A stretch of DNA of 64,000 bases from Acidiflorens sp963847715 (GCA_963847715.1 CAWKAZ010000010.1:62001-126000), one strand, 5' to 3'. Shown: positions 53,643-63,831, counted from the stretch's first letter. Numbers and translations: made by a program. The notes: generated by a model not told the origin, from the letters alone.

Positions 53643-54498
53643 ATGAGTACCGTATCTTCTCCCGTACGCGAAATTACCGTGGCGCATAGCCCGGATTCCG
53701 ACGACGCATTCATGTTTTATGGCTTGGCCACGAATAAAGTTCGTGTGCCGGGACTGAAATTCACGCACACGCTTTGCGATATCGAGACGTCTGAACTGTC
53801 AGGCGCGAGAAGGCGATGGCGTTTACGACGTTACGGCGATTTCATTCCACGCCTACCCATACATTCAGGACAAGTACGCGCTCATGTCGTGCGGTGGCAG
53901 CGTTGGGGATGGCTACGGCCCTATGGTGGTTTCGACTCGGCCTTTTACGCAGGACGAAATCAAACAGAGGAAGATTGCCGTGCCGGGCAAGCTGACGACG
54001 GCCTATCTGGCGCTGGAACTGTTTGCGCCGGGAATTGAGGTGGAAGTCGTACCGTTCGACCAGATCATTCCGCAGATTCTCGAAGGAAAACACGAGGCCG
54101 GATTGATCATCCACGAAGGCCAACTCACCTACGACAAGTCGGGCCTGCACCGCGTTGTTGATCTTGGCCGGTGGTGGCAGAAGGTTACCGGGTTGCCGCT
54201 GCCGCTTGGCGGAAACGCCATTCGCCGCTCGCTCGGACAGGAAACGATTGCCAGCGTTACTCAAGCACTGCGCGAGAGCATCCAGTACGCGATCGATCAT
54301 CGCGAGGAAGCGCTGGCGTATGCGATGCAGTTTGCGCGCGATCTGGATACGCAACTGGCCGACAAATTTGTCGGAATGTATGTCAACGAGCGCACTCTCG
54401 ACTATGGCGACGACGGTCGAGAGGCCGTGAGGCGGTTGCTCGACATGGGGCACAAGGCGGGGATTATTCCGCAGACGCCGAGAGTGGAGTGGGTGTAG
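53643..54498 (+). CDS. mqnD: 1,4-dihydroxy-6-naphthoate synthase, frameshifted
   Basis: About 284 residues when joined. Frame 1: MSTVSSPVREITVAHSPDSD, DAFMFYGLATNKVRVPGLKF, HTLCDIETSEL; after a one-base change near 53805 it continues DGVYDVTAISFHAYPYIQDK, ALMSCGGSVGDGYGPMVVST, IIHEGQLTYDKSGLHRVVDL and LPLPLGGNAIRRSLGQETI. These are MqnD blocks (last step of the early futalosine branch, giving 1,4-dihydroxy-6-naphthoate). All conserved motifs are present on either side of the break, so a sequencing error is plausible. Confidence 0.88.
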
Positions 54499-54514
54499 GA
54501 AAGGCCGATTACTT

Positions 54515-56272
54515 CTACCGCACCTTCTCCGCAAACGTGTACTCCGGATCAATATCCACCGGAACGTCTGAAACTGATTCCAGGGATGCCTTCAATTCCG
54601 CGGGCATCGTGTTGTACTTCTTAAACCAGTTTTCTGCGCGGGCGCGGTCTCCTGTGGCTTCGATTTCCAGGAGCTCTTTCGCCAGATCAGCGACTGCGCC
54701 GGGCATCTTGTCGTAGTCGACGGCGTAACGTCCGTTTGCATTTCGGTGGACGACGCCACGCTCGGAGAGATAATTAAACTCCATCATCTCGGCTTGTCCG
54801 TGGGCCTCAGCGGTCCCGAAGCGCACGGTGCGGAAGATTCCGCCCACGTACGATGCGTAATATTCTTCCAGCTTGTTCTTTGGGAAGCGCGCCGTGATCG
54901 ACCAGCCACTTCAAGGCGAACATGCCGGTGACATCAGCTTTGGCCTCTTCCAGTCCGCTGAAGGCTGGGCCGATGGCGGCTCGAATGTCGACCTTGCCGG
55001 CAGCGGTGTGGGCGAATGCGGGGCCCAGTCCGTGGCAGATTTCGTGCATGATCGTGGCTTGCAAGTAGCCGTCACCAGAAACTTTCGCGGCCTGCTCCGG
55101 TTCCATTAACTTGCGCGCGACGGGCAAAACGACGTAGGTCACGCGCGCGTCCATGAAGTTCTTAAAGAATAGTTTCTTGCTGCCCTTCTGCTCATGCACG
55201 CGGGGATCGTTGGGGAGGTTGTCGGCCACGGCCTGATAGCCATGTGTCAAGTCTCCGGCGCGAAACGGAGTGTCCATCACTTCCATGGGTGTCTCGAGGC
55301 CGTGTTTCGAAGGACGGTCTTGGGGCGGTAGCGGGAGTGCGTCCTGAATTTCGGGCACGTATTTCTGGAACAGTTCCAATTTCTTGCTTTCGCGTTCGTT
55401 GCGGACCATCACGGCCGCGCCGTAAGAACCTTTCACGCCCAGGAGGTCATCCATGTAGGTTTCATAGGGCGCGAAGATGATGTCAAACTTCGGATTCTTC
55501 AGATCGAGCCACGCGAGGTCGCTGGCGAGGTAATCGTCGTGAGCAGCGCATCGGCGCGCAGGCGAAGGAAATTGGCGAATGCCGCATCGCTGCTGAGTTT
55601 GGCGGCCGCGCGGAGCGCTCTAGCGGCGGGTTCGAGATAAGCACGAAATGCAATGTGGTAGGGGACAGTCTCCAATTTGTCCTGATGCCAGCGCACGATG
55701 GTGAATTGGTCGTAGATGGATGCCTGCTGATCCGGATTGTCCCGGACGTATTGATCGAGCTGGGCGCGCGTCATTTTGGCGGGATAGAAGCCGCGGCCTG
55801 GAGGCATGGGATCGGTGCCGACAAACGGCTGGTTATTGTGGATCAGATCGAAGCGCGAGGCGTTGATCCATAAATATCGGCGCAAATCTATGTCGCGTTG
55901 GTTCTGGCTTGAGGCCAGCGATTGATAGAGTGCCAGTCCATCGGGATCGCTTTGGCGCCAGTAAATGCTTTCCAGATAGCCGCAGGCCTCGACGAGTTTG
56001 CGAACAAGTTGCTGTTCACGAGCGCTGAGTCCGGTGGGGAGAGGCATCTGGACGCGGCGGAACTTCGCCAACCGTTGCGGCAGATCGGGTGCAACTTTCA
56101 AACTCGCCGGTGCGCCATTTTTGGCGGCAGACCCAGTCAGTGGTCTGGTTGTTTTCTTTTGCGCAGTTCCGAAGATTGCAAGGGAAAGAATGAAAACGAA
56201 AACTGGCCCGAAATTTCTGGAGAAGCAAGAAAAAAAGCCCACTAAAAGGCTTTTCGCGCGGACATTCATCAT
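54515..56272 (-). CDS. Exported M49-like (DPP III-type) metallopeptidase, two frameshifts
   Basis: About 585 residues when joined. Signal segment SRNFGPVFVFILSLAIFGTA; then a helical domain with LESIYWRQSDPDGLALYQSL; after a frame change near 55537, YLASDLAWLDLKNPKFDIIF, ETYMDDLLGVKGSYGAAVMV; zinc motif HEICHGLGP with second ligand region SGLEEAKADVTGMFALKWL; after a change near 54885, NKLEEYYASYVGGIF and RFGTAEAHGQAEMMEFNYL. Classical DPP III has HEXXGH; here it is HEXXH. Probably a periplasmic peptidase. It ends 17 bases from mqnD (convergent). Confidence 0.78.
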
Positions 56273-56326
56273 ATAGATACAAGTCTATCAAACCGCAATT
56301 TGACCCTGAGCCATTATCATGAATAT

Positions 56327-57031
56327 ATGCGGGGAGAAAATGGGGCCCAGACACTGCTCATCGACGCAGATGACACACTCTGGGAAAACAATATTTATTT
56401 CGAACGCGCGATCGCGAAGTTCATCACGTTTCTGGATCATCGGGAACATTCGCCGGAAGCGGTTCGGCTGGTGTTGAACGAAGTGGAGCGGGAATCGATC
56501 GTGAAGCACGGCTACGGCCTGCATAGCTTCGCACATTCGCTGGTGGAGACGTTCGAGAAGCTTTCAGTCGATCCGGTGACTCCGGAAATGCACGAACGCA
56601 TTCACAATTTCGCGCATCAGATCGCCGATCACCCAATCGAGGTGCTGCCCGAGGTGCCCGAGACACTGCAGTATCTGGGGGCGCGGCACCATCTCATCAT
56701 GATGACCAAGGGCAATCCGGCAGAGCAGTCTGGAAAAGTCGAGCGATCTGGATTGAAGGAATACTTTGCGGCAATCGAGATTGTGGCGGAGAAAGATGAA
56801 TCGGTTTACCGCTCGACCATCGCAAAATATGGCCTTCCGTCTGACACTACGTGGATGGTGGGGAACAGCCCGAAGTCAGACATCAATCCGGCTCTGGCGG
56901 CGGGGTTGCACGCCGTGTTTGTTCCGCACGACCAGACGTGGATACTGGAGCATGAAGAGCTCGGCAGCGCGCCTCCGAGCCAACGGTTGCTGGTGCTGGA
57001 GCGGTTCGCGGAGTTGAAAGCGCATTTTTAG
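56327..57031 (+). CDS. HAD-superfamily hydrolase
   Basis: 234 residues from the ATG at 56327; a TTG at 56300 is possible. Motif I is LLIDADDTLWENN (nucleophile DxD), motif II MMTKGNP, motif III lysine in the region GNPAEQSGKVERSGLKEYF, and motif IV GNSPKSDINPALAAGLHAVF. It is like phosphoglycolate or pyrophosphatase-type phosphatases with a helical cap. Substrate not determined. It is divergent from the metallopeptidase gene with about 50 bases between. Confidence 0.85.
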   Translation: MRGENGAQTLLIDADDTLWENNIYFERAIAKFITFLDHREHSPEAVRLVLNEVERESIVKHGYGLHSFAHSLVETFEKLSVDPVTPEMHERIHNFAHQIADHPIEVLPEVPETLQYLGARHHLIMMTKGNPAEQSGKVERSGLKEYFAAIEIVAEKDESVYRSTIAKYGLPSDTTWMVGNSPKSDINPALAAGLHAVFVPHDQTWILEHEELGSAPPSQRLLVLERFAELKAHF

Positions 57032-57067
57032 ATGGTGTCGGGGATTATTCGCTCGAGTACTTTCGTA

Positions 57068-57137
57068 CCCTCGGGGGCTGAAGCCCGCAACGATTGGATT
57101 GGATTTACGCGGCCCTGAAGGGCCGCTCTTCCACGTA
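57068..57137 (+). repeat. GGGCTGAAGCCC/GGCCCTGAAGGGCC palindromic repeat, intact copy
   Basis: GGGGGCTGAAGCCCGCAACG then a spacer, then ACGCGGCCCTGAAGGGCCGC and TCTTCCACG. Two palindromes with a TGAA core. This copy shows what the site at 45668/47045 looked like before IS481 entered. Confidence 0.8.
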
Positions 57138-57229
57138 GTTCACACATTTGTGTCTTCGCAAACAGTTAGTCTGTGTCCTCTTCAAAAGTCTTTCAGAACA
57201 CTTCCAGTGCGGCTGCGGATTGCCATCTT

Positions 57230-57580
57230 TTACTGGACGGTGAAGGTCATGGCGTTTGAATTTGTGCCGCCTGAGTGTACGTAGACCTGGACGCTGCCCG
57301 TGTTCATGATGTCGACTGCAGTGATGTCTGCCGTTACCTGCGCGGTGGAGTTATAGGTTGTCATGCGGGTCGTCGTGCCCCAATACACGACCGCGTCCGT
57401 TCCGAAGCCCGAGCCCATAATCTTCAATGCGAACGGCGCGCCGCCGGCGGTAGCCATATTCGGCGAGAGTTGGGTAATCGCGGGCATTCCGTTCCCGTTC
57501 ATGTAATTGTGGGAGCCGTAGCCGCAGCCTGCGCCTAGCAAAGCGATTGCCAGCAAGAGCCCTAAGCTGATTCGTGACAT
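57230..57580 (-). CDS. Lipoprotein with an IPT/TIG domain
   Basis: 116 residues. Lipoprotein signal MSRISLGLLLAIALLGAGC with the lipobox cysteine at residue 19. The rest is one IPT/TIG Ig-like domain: PAITQLSPNMATAGGAPFAL then IMGSGFGTDAVVYWGTTTR and VQVYVHSGGTNSNAMTFTVQ. Small surface or periplasmic lipoprotein without an enzymatic domain. Role unknown. Both this and the next protein upstream share the C-terminal pattern V-x-V-x-x-x-G-x-x-S...T-V-Q. Confidence 0.85.
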   Translation of the reverse strand: MSRISLGLLLAIALLGAGCGYGSHNYMNGNGMPAITQLSPNMATAGGAPFALKIMGSGFGTDAVVYWGTTTRMTTYNSTAQVTADITAVDIMNTGSVQVYVHSGGTNSNAMTFTVQ

Positions 57581-57730
57581 GGGTGCCTCCGTCTTGTGCT
57601 ATCGGTGACAGGCTAGCAATATGCGAAAACGGGGTTGTCACGGGTTCGTCATTGTTTGTACGGGAGAATGTAAATAATGGGGCTGGGGCTTGGCGGCCCA
57701 GCCGATGATTCGCGGGAGAAAGGTCGTGCG

Positions 57731-59203
57731 CTACTGCACGGTGATGCTCACTGAGACGGATGGAATGCCATTCGCGACGACTTCTAATTTGCTGGCTCCC
57801 GTTTCCGTTGCCGCGGGGACGTCGAAGTTCGTGGATACTGTGGCGGAGCCCGTCGCTACGCCCATGGTGCTGTGATCGTGGGTGCGGGCGTAGAAGACGT
57901 GATTGGTGGCGTTGTTGGTAATCCGGACGAGCGGGTAGTTCGTCGCCGTCTCCAGTTCGTCACCGTAGCTGGCGGCCTGTGACAATCCGTTGAACTGGGT
58001 GCCCGAGATTGAATAGGTCGATCCGCGAGTCACGCTGGAGGGGTGGGTGGAAATCGTCGGACGCCACGACGTCTGATACGTTCCTGTTTCTGTGTAGACA
58101 GCCGTCGTCCCGCCGCCAACAAGCACTTGGCCGGTAGGCAATACCATCAGGCTGCCGATGGTTTGTGGTCCGGCAATGAGCTTTGTGCCATCGAACTGAT
58201 AGGATTTGCCGGAGTCGGCTTCCACCAGTACGTTGCCATTCGGCAACAGAGCGGCAAACGAGTCGCCCGCGTTGTCTTTGTTCGGAAAGATGGGACCCGT
58301 CGTCCACTTTCCGGTGAGACTGTCGTAAATGGCAGTGTTGCCGGGGCCGCCGTTGGCGGTGTACGAGCCGGTAACGAAGACTGTGCCATCGGGGCGAAGA
58401 ATCTGCGGTCCGATTTCTCCGGGCGGGTAGTAACAGAGCTTGCCGCCGGGACCGTAATGAATACACCCATCAGGCGACGGAGAATGCAGATCGACGATGG
58501 TGCTCCCGGCGCTGGTCCACTGTTCTGCTGCCGGGTCGTAGATCTCGGAGTTCGGCGCGTTCTTTACGTCTGCCGTCAGGATCATGCCGTTTGGAAGCAG
58601 GGTCCAGCCTTCTTCTGCGTCGAAATCGCTCTTCCCCGTCGAACCGAGGGAAGTCCAGGTCAAGGTCTTTGGGTCAAGCTCCTGCATTTCGGTTGTGAGC
58701 TTGTTGCCGACTACGAATTTGCCATTGGGTAGAACGGCCGACGGGGAGTCGCCGATATAGGTCCAGCCGGTGGGGGGCGTCAGTTTCGTCCAGGTGTTGG
58801 CTTTGGGATCGTAGACCGCGCCCATGTTAGTGAGAACGAACCTTCCAAGGTTGTACTCGCCGCCGGTGATGACGAGCCGTCCATCCGCCAGCACGGCGGA
58901 AGCAAAATATTGTGGAGTGTAGCCGAGGGGCAGGCTGGCAACCTGCTTCCAAGTGCCGTTCTGGTAGCTGCCGGTAATGTCGGGCGTCAGTTGCCACCAA
59001 TCCGCGGACCCGCGCCCTTGAGCGAGAACTGTTCCGTCCGTCATCTGGAAGGTGACCTGAATTCCGTCGGGGGGCTGATGCCTGAGGCTCTTTACTTTCT
59101 GGGCTAACGCGCCGCTGCACAATACAAGCAAAACTGCAGCCGCTATCAGAACACGTCTCCTTGTTGTTGGAGCAGAACCCTTCCGCAGAATTGAAGCACT
59201 CAT
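57731..59203 (-). CDS. Exported kelch/galactose-oxidase-like beta-propeller protein with IPT-like end
   Basis: 490 residues from the ATG at 59203. Signal peptide (RRVLIAAAVLLVLCSGALAQ). Several kelch-type blades: GRLVITGGEYNLGRFVLTNM, VYDPKANTWTKLTPPTGW, LPNGKFVVGNKLTTEMQELD, LLPNGMILTADVKNAPNSEI and LPTGQVLVGGGTTAVYTET; then an Ig-like C-terminal portion (TRGSTYSISGTQFNGLSQAA, VARITNN type). No copper-radical residues could be assigned, so an oxidase activity is not claimed. Probably secreted. Confidence 0.8.
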   Translation of the reverse strand: MSASILRKGSAPTTRRRVLIAAAVLLVLCSGALAQKVKSLRHQPPDGIQVTFQMTDGTVLAQGRGSADWWQLTPDITGSYQNGTWKQVASLPLGYTPQYFASAVLADGRLVITGGEYNLGRFVLTNMGAVYDPKANTWTKLTPPTGWTYIGDSPSAVLPNGKFVVGNKLTTEMQELDPKTLTWTSLGSTGKSDFDAEEGWTLLPNGMILTADVKNAPNSEIYDPAAEQWTSAGSTIVDLHSPSPDGCIHYGPGGKLCYYPPGEIGPQILRPDGTVFVTGSYTANGGPGNTAIYDSLTGKWTTGPIFPNKDNAGDSFAALLPNGNVLVEADSGKSYQFDGTKLIAGPQTIGSLMVLPTGQVLVGGGTTAVYTETGTYQTSWRPTISTHPSSVTRGSTYSISGTQFNGLSQAASYGDELETATNYPLVRITNNATNHVFYARTHDHSTMGVATGSATVSTNFDVPAATETGASKLEVVANGIPSVSVSITVQ

Positions 59204-59404
59204 GTTGGCGGTCCCCCGAGGACTTGCGAGCACCTGGCGGTCAATAGTAGCAAAATGCTGGAGAAATCGGGAAGTGAAAAGCCGCATGCAGGGCGGGTTT
59301 GCGATCAATTCAGAGGTCGTTACTACCACACCAAAATGGCGACAGGCCGGGAATCCGGAATTTCTTCCGGTCCCGGCCTGCGCTTCGATCAACTTAGTCG
59401 AGAA

Positions 59405-61207
59405 CTAGTTGGTTGGAGTTGGGCTGGCGTTAGCAGTGGTTGCTGCTGCCGCTGGCGCTGCCGCCGTGGTGGCTGCCGGTGCCGCCGCGTTATAGCGCGA
59501 AAGCCGCGGATAGAACGGCGTCACCTCGAACGGCATCTTGTCGCGAGCCGACGTGATGGCCACGGGCTGTGCCTTGACGATCTCAACCTTGTCATCCCAT
59601 GGGTTCAGCTTGACGCGTCCGCCGAGAGGCAACGCAGCAATTTGATCGAGTTTGTTCCAGTCGAGGGCGGGAGCCGACGTCGCCAGTGCCGCCATGCGCG
59701 TCACGGTCCCATTGTCGGTGATGTTGTTACCCAGGTGGGCTTGCAGAAGAGCGCTCAAAGTGGGAGCGCGCTGCTGGAGAGCTTTAATGAAGAGCCCGGC
59801 GGTCTCAAGCTTCTGCGCGTACGGTGAGGCCTTTAGCATTTCGACGGCTTTCTTGTCGGCGGCTGTTTCTTCTTCGGGAATATGTTTGAAGCCGAGGTTC
59901 TGGTAGGTTCCTTCGTCGGAGAACAGCATGCGATCGTTGAACGCATACTGGCTGCCCAGGTTGTGTCCCAGAACGATGTGTGCCAGTTCGTGCGAGAGCA
60001 CCATGGCCAGGCTGCCCTCATCTGGAAGAACGTCGATCAAGCCGCGGCTGACGACGATGGTGTTGCCGACGCTGAAAGTCTCGAGCGGCGACGTGGTGAG
60101 CACCCGCGTCCGGACGGGGCGAGGCAATTCGATGTTGTTGGTGATTTCCAGGTTGTTGACGACGGTCTGGAGAATCTTGTCGACGTCACCTTCGGGCGCC
60201 AGCAGTCCAGCGCGCTCCAGCCGTTCGACAACGTTGTCTTCCGCCTGCTGCTGCCATTCACGCTCGGCGGCCAGCGGAGTTGCGTCTTGCGCGGTCGGTG
60301 TATCGTCTTTCACGCTGTCGACACGGATGTTGGTGAGTTCGTCGTTCGCGGTTCCAGCCTTCAGGTTGTAGCCCCACATGCGGGTCTGCGCCTTGAAAGC
60401 AATCTTGTTCTTGGCGCCCGCGGTGAAGTCGCCTTCCTCGCTGTAGATGTAAGCGGGCACCCAATAGCCCGGGACCAGATTCAGCCGCCATGCGTCCATG
60501 TGGAAGTAGTAGCTGTTGCGCGAAGGATGGGCATACGTGCCGTTCAGGCGGACGATGCTGAAATCCTGATCTTCGACCCAGATGCGTCCGAGGAAGCGGC
60601 CACGACCAGCATCTTTCTTCGGCGTCAGATCGAATACGAGGCAGCGCACATCGCCCAGGAACTCGCGACGGGCGTAGTGGAAATCATAATGCTGGCGGTC
60701 AAAGTCGTTGCGGTCAGCGAAGATCATCCAGGAAAAGCCGAGCGGTTGATACTGGAACTTGAACTTCTTGGTGAGGCCGCCCAGAAGGCGCTTTTCCATG
60801 CCTTCGTCTTTTGTATCTTTCGCGCCCTTACCTTTTTCGTCCAGATAGTCGCTGCGATCGATCGAATCGCTGAGGTCCATGCGTCCGAGGAAGTAATGGT
60901 CGTCCTGCGGGATGGGGCCGAGTTGCGGATCCTGGGTCAGGTTCTGGAGATAGGTTTCTACGACCGGCGTACGCGGCGACAGGAACTTAATCAGATCCTT
61001 CTCGCGCAGGATCACGCGATCAACCACCTGGTCCATGGTGGTTGGAGGCGCCAGGTTCTGGGCCGGTGCTGGCTGCGAAGCCGCGGCCGGCTGTGGGTTC
61101 TGCGGCGTGGGCGCCGACTGCTGGGCAGCTGCCGTCAAACTCAAAGCTAGCAGAGCCAAAACCAACCAAGACATATCGCTCATTACGTTGCGCATAACTC
61201 TCCGCAT
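59405..61207 (-). CDS. Exported M48-family metallopeptidase with N-terminal outer-membrane-lipoprotein-like domain
   Basis: 600 residues from the ATG at 61207 (GGAG upstream). Signal peptide (MSWLVLALLALSLTAAAQQ), a proline-rich linker, then about 300 residues of beta-rich domain (FLGRIWVEDQDFSIVRLNGT, WRLNLVPGYWVPAYIYSEEG) such as is found in lipoprotein-carrier-type proteins, and the peptidase domain with SHELAHIVLGHNLGS near 400 and EEETAADKKAVEML (third zinc ligand). The C-terminus is an Ala/Pro tail. It probably works in the periplasm on misassembled envelope proteins. It follows the TonB-like gene by about 20 bases. Confidence 0.82.
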   Translation of the reverse strand: MRRVMRNVMSDMSWLVLALLALSLTAAAQQSAPTPQNPQPAAASQPAPAQNLAPPTTMDQVVDRVILREKDLIKFLSPRTPVVETYLQNLTQDPQLGPIPQDDHYFLGRMDLSDSIDRSDYLDEKGKGAKDTKDEGMEKRLLGGLTKKFKFQYQPLGFSWMIFADRNDFDRQHYDFHYARREFLGDVRCLVFDLTPKKDAGRGRFLGRIWVEDQDFSIVRLNGTYAHPSRNSYYFHMDAWRLNLVPGYWVPAYIYSEEGDFTAGAKNKIAFKAQTRMWGYNLKAGTANDELTNIRVDSVKDDTPTAQDATPLAAEREWQQQAEDNVVERLERAGLLAPEGDVDKILQTVVNNLEITNNIELPRPVRTRVLTTSPLETFSVGNTIVVSRGLIDVLPDEGSLAMVLSHELAHIVLGHNLGSQYAFNDRMLFSDEGTYQNLGFKHIPEEETAADKKAVEMLKASPYAQKLETAGLFIKALQQRAPTLSALLQAHLGNNITDNGTVTRMAALATSAPALDWNKLDQIAALPLGGRVKLNPWDDKVEIVKAQPVAITSARDKMPFEVTPFYPRLSRYNAAAPAATTAAAPAAAATTANASPTPTN

Positions 61208-61226
61208 GACTCTTATCTCCAAATCT

Positions 61227-62279
61227 TCAGTAAGCCAGTTGAAATACAACGTGCACTACTGCTGTGGAATCCATTGCCTGCCCGTTCCGCATGGCAGGCT
61301 TGAACTTCATTTTGTTGGCCGCCGCGATTGCCGTTTCATCCAGACCGTGGCCCAGACCACGAACCACGCGATTCACATGCAACTGGCCATTGGCTGCGAA
61401 CTGCACCTCGAGGAGGACTTCGCCTTCCAGCTTCAGGTTTCTTGCTTCTTCCGTATATGCCGGATTTGGCTTGTACGTGATTTCGACGGATGTAGTCGCG
61501 GGGCCCGTGTCCATACGCTGGACATGCCCGGTATTCTGGGCGATTTCCTGCGAGCCGAAGCCCGAGGTCTGAACGCTGCCGCGGCCGCTTCTGCGCCCGT
61601 CGCCTTGTCCACCGGTAGCCACACCACTTCCAAAATCGGCACTGGCCACCGTTCCCTTGATTCCTTTTGCGCCACCTGATCCGTTGCCCTGTCCGGGACC
61701 GACGGGCATATCGAACCCACCGGCGACGGCTGCCATCAGCTTGCCGTTCGGTTTGCTGTTGTCACTCGGCTTCAATCCATTGGGATCGCCGAAGCCGCCG
61801 GTCTGCACCTTCTCGATCGGAGCGTTCACGGTAGGCTTGACCGAACTGCCCGCCGCGAAATCTCCGGTGTGAATCAGTACGGGACGCGCTCCGCTGGTCT
61901 GCTTCAAGACAGCGGGAGCAAAATTGTTCATGGCCACCTTGGGCGGCTCGATCTCCTGGGGCTGCGGCTTCGGCGCATGCATTTCCCTGGGCACGATTAG
62001 TTTCGGCTTTTCGAAAACGGGAGCGGCCGGCAGCAACTTCGCATGCATCGGAAGCGGTTTCGGTTTGGGCAGCGGTTCGGGGCGCAACGAGGGGCGCGGC
62101 ACCAATTCCGTGACGTGATAATTCACGGCGGTGATCAGCGTATCCTGCGCCATGATCCCGAGAATCGCCATCAGGACGATCAGGGCCGTGAGAAGTCCGT
62201 AGCTGGTGGCGAACGTCCGCCAGTTCCACTTCTTTTCAGGCAGCAGGCCGAGTTTAAAACCGCGATCGTACGTAGGCAT
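61227..62279 (-). CDS. TonB-like energy transducer
   Basis: 350 residues. N-terminal membrane helix (YGLLTALIVLMAILGIMAQD), a proline/lysine-rich periplasmic stretch (PRPSLRPEPLPKPKPLPMHA), glycine-rich middle, and a TonB C-terminal domain (YKPNPAYTEEARNLKLEGEV, VQFAANGQLHVNRVVRGLG, AANKMKFKPAMRNGQAMD). It is transcribed together with the M48 peptidase gene, 19 bases apart. No ExbB/ExbD genes lie next to it. The pairing suggests an envelope function for both. Confidence 0.85.
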   Translation of the reverse strand: MPTYDRGFKLGLLPEKKWNWRTFATSYGLLTALIVLMAILGIMAQDTLITAVNYHVTELVPRPSLRPEPLPKPKPLPMHAKLLPAAPVFEKPKLIVPREMHAPKPQPQEIEPPKVAMNNFAPAVLKQTSGARPVLIHTGDFAAGSSVKPTVNAPIEKVQTGGFGDPNGLKPSDNSKPNGKLMAAVAGGFDMPVGPGQGNGSGGAKGIKGTVASADFGSGVATGGQGDGRRSGRGSVQTSGFGSQEIAQNTGHVQRMDTGPATTSVEITYKPNPAYTEEARNLKLEGEVLLEVQFAANGQLHVNRVVRGLGHGLDETAIAAANKMKFKPAMRNGQAMDSTAVVHVVFQLAY

Positions 62280-62431
62280 TCATTAACTCCAAAAAGGGGA
62301 CCCAAGGTCGGGGAGAGCGCTTGAGTTGGAGTCTTCACCTTAGGGGAGATTGGGCAGGGGGTAAACGTGTCCCTTGCGCGTGTCCTTTGGTAACCAGCTG
62401 GAGTTTCCAGCTCTTTGGGGACGGAAGATGG

Positions 62432-63831
62432 TTACTTCGGTGTGACTGGGCGGCGGCTGGCAAAGAAATAAAACACCGGCACTCCGGCGAGGATGGCCAC
62501 GCATCCGGCGGCGGAACTTTTCAGGTTGTCGGTGAACGTATAGTAAAGGAGGGCGGCGGAAACCACGATAAACACTGCCGGAACGACCGGGTATCCCCAA
62601 ACGCGATACGGCCGGTCAGCGAGCGGGTCGCGGCGGCGGAAAACGAAGATTGTGCTGCTGGCGATCATGTAGAAAAGCCACTCCGCAAAAATTGCGAGCG
62701 AAAAGAATTGCCGGAAGCTTCCGCCGAGCAACAAAAGAACGATGGCCAGCCCGCACTGCACGATGATGGACACCGACGGCGTTCTGAAGCGCGGATGGAC
62801 CTCAGCAATTGCTTTGAAGAAATATCCGTCGCGCGCGGTGGCGAAGGGTACGCGCGCTCCACTCATGATGGTGCCATTCAAAGTTACGAGCATGGAGACA
62901 GCCATGCCAGCCGAAACCAGGCTGGCGCCGGCGCGTCCTAGCACGAGCGCGACTGCGTCTGATGCGGGGCGCTCTGAGGCGGCGACGGCTGCTGCGGGCA
63001 GAACGTACTGGACCGCCGCGTTTACCAGGATGTAGAGCGCGCCCACTGTAGCTACGCCCCAGATCAATGAGAGCGGAATGTTGCGTTGCGGGTTGCGTAT
63101 TTCACCCGCCACCATATTGAGATCGTTCCAACCGTCGTAGGCCCACAGGGCGGCGACTAGTGCCGCGAAAAATCCGGCCACTCCACCTTTCGCACCGGCA
63201 AACTCGGTAGCAAAATTCGACCAGGTTCCACCGCGATACGAGAAGCCTACTGCAACGATTCCCAGGATGATGGCGACTTTGAGCAGGGTAAAGAGAAACT
63301 GGAATTCTCCCGCTCGACGAATGCCGATATAGTTCAGCCACGAGATCAGCAGAGTGGCGCTGATCGCGACCAATTGCCCGTAGGTTAGAGCGAAGGGATG
63401 GGAGGCCGACTGGTTTGAGTAGAAGGCGTGAGAGAAAAAGAGAAGACGGGAAACGTCTCCAAAATTCTTACTAGACCGGTGGTGATGGTGGCGATCGAGG
63501 CTGGTTTGGCTATGAGAAACCAGGTCCAGGAGTAGAGAAATCCAGCCAGCGGTCCGTAGGCATCGCGAACGTAAACATACTCACCCCCAGCTTGCGGCTT
63601 CATGGCGCCGAGTTCGGCATAGGTGAGGGCTCCAAAGAAGGAGAGCAGTCCGCCGACGAGCCATGCCAGATAGACCGTTCTGGCGGATCCCACTGCCTGC
63701 ATCATCTCGCTGGGAACAAGGAATATTCCGCTGCCGATGATCGTGCCGACGACGACGGCGCCGGCGTGCGAGAGGCCGAGGTCCCGTGCCAGTTCGGGCC
63801 GAGGCTGACGGGTTGTGGATGCAGTGCCCAT
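62432..63831 (-). CDS. APC-family amino acid permease, frameshifted
   Basis: About 466 residues when joined. First part: LGLSHAGAVVVGTIIGSGIF, VYLAWLVGGLLSFFGALTYA, AELGAMKPQAGGEYVYVRDA; after a one-base change near 63438 (LETFPVF / SHAFYSNQSASHPFALTYGQ), the rest continues with the remaining membrane segments (FFAALVAALWAYDGWNDLNM, SLVSAGMAVSMLVTLNGTIM, RVWGYPVVPAVFIVVSAALL). The pattern is that of the LAT/y+L and basic amino acid permeases, an amino acid exchanger or proton symporter with about 12 segments. Substrate unknown. Confidence 0.88.
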
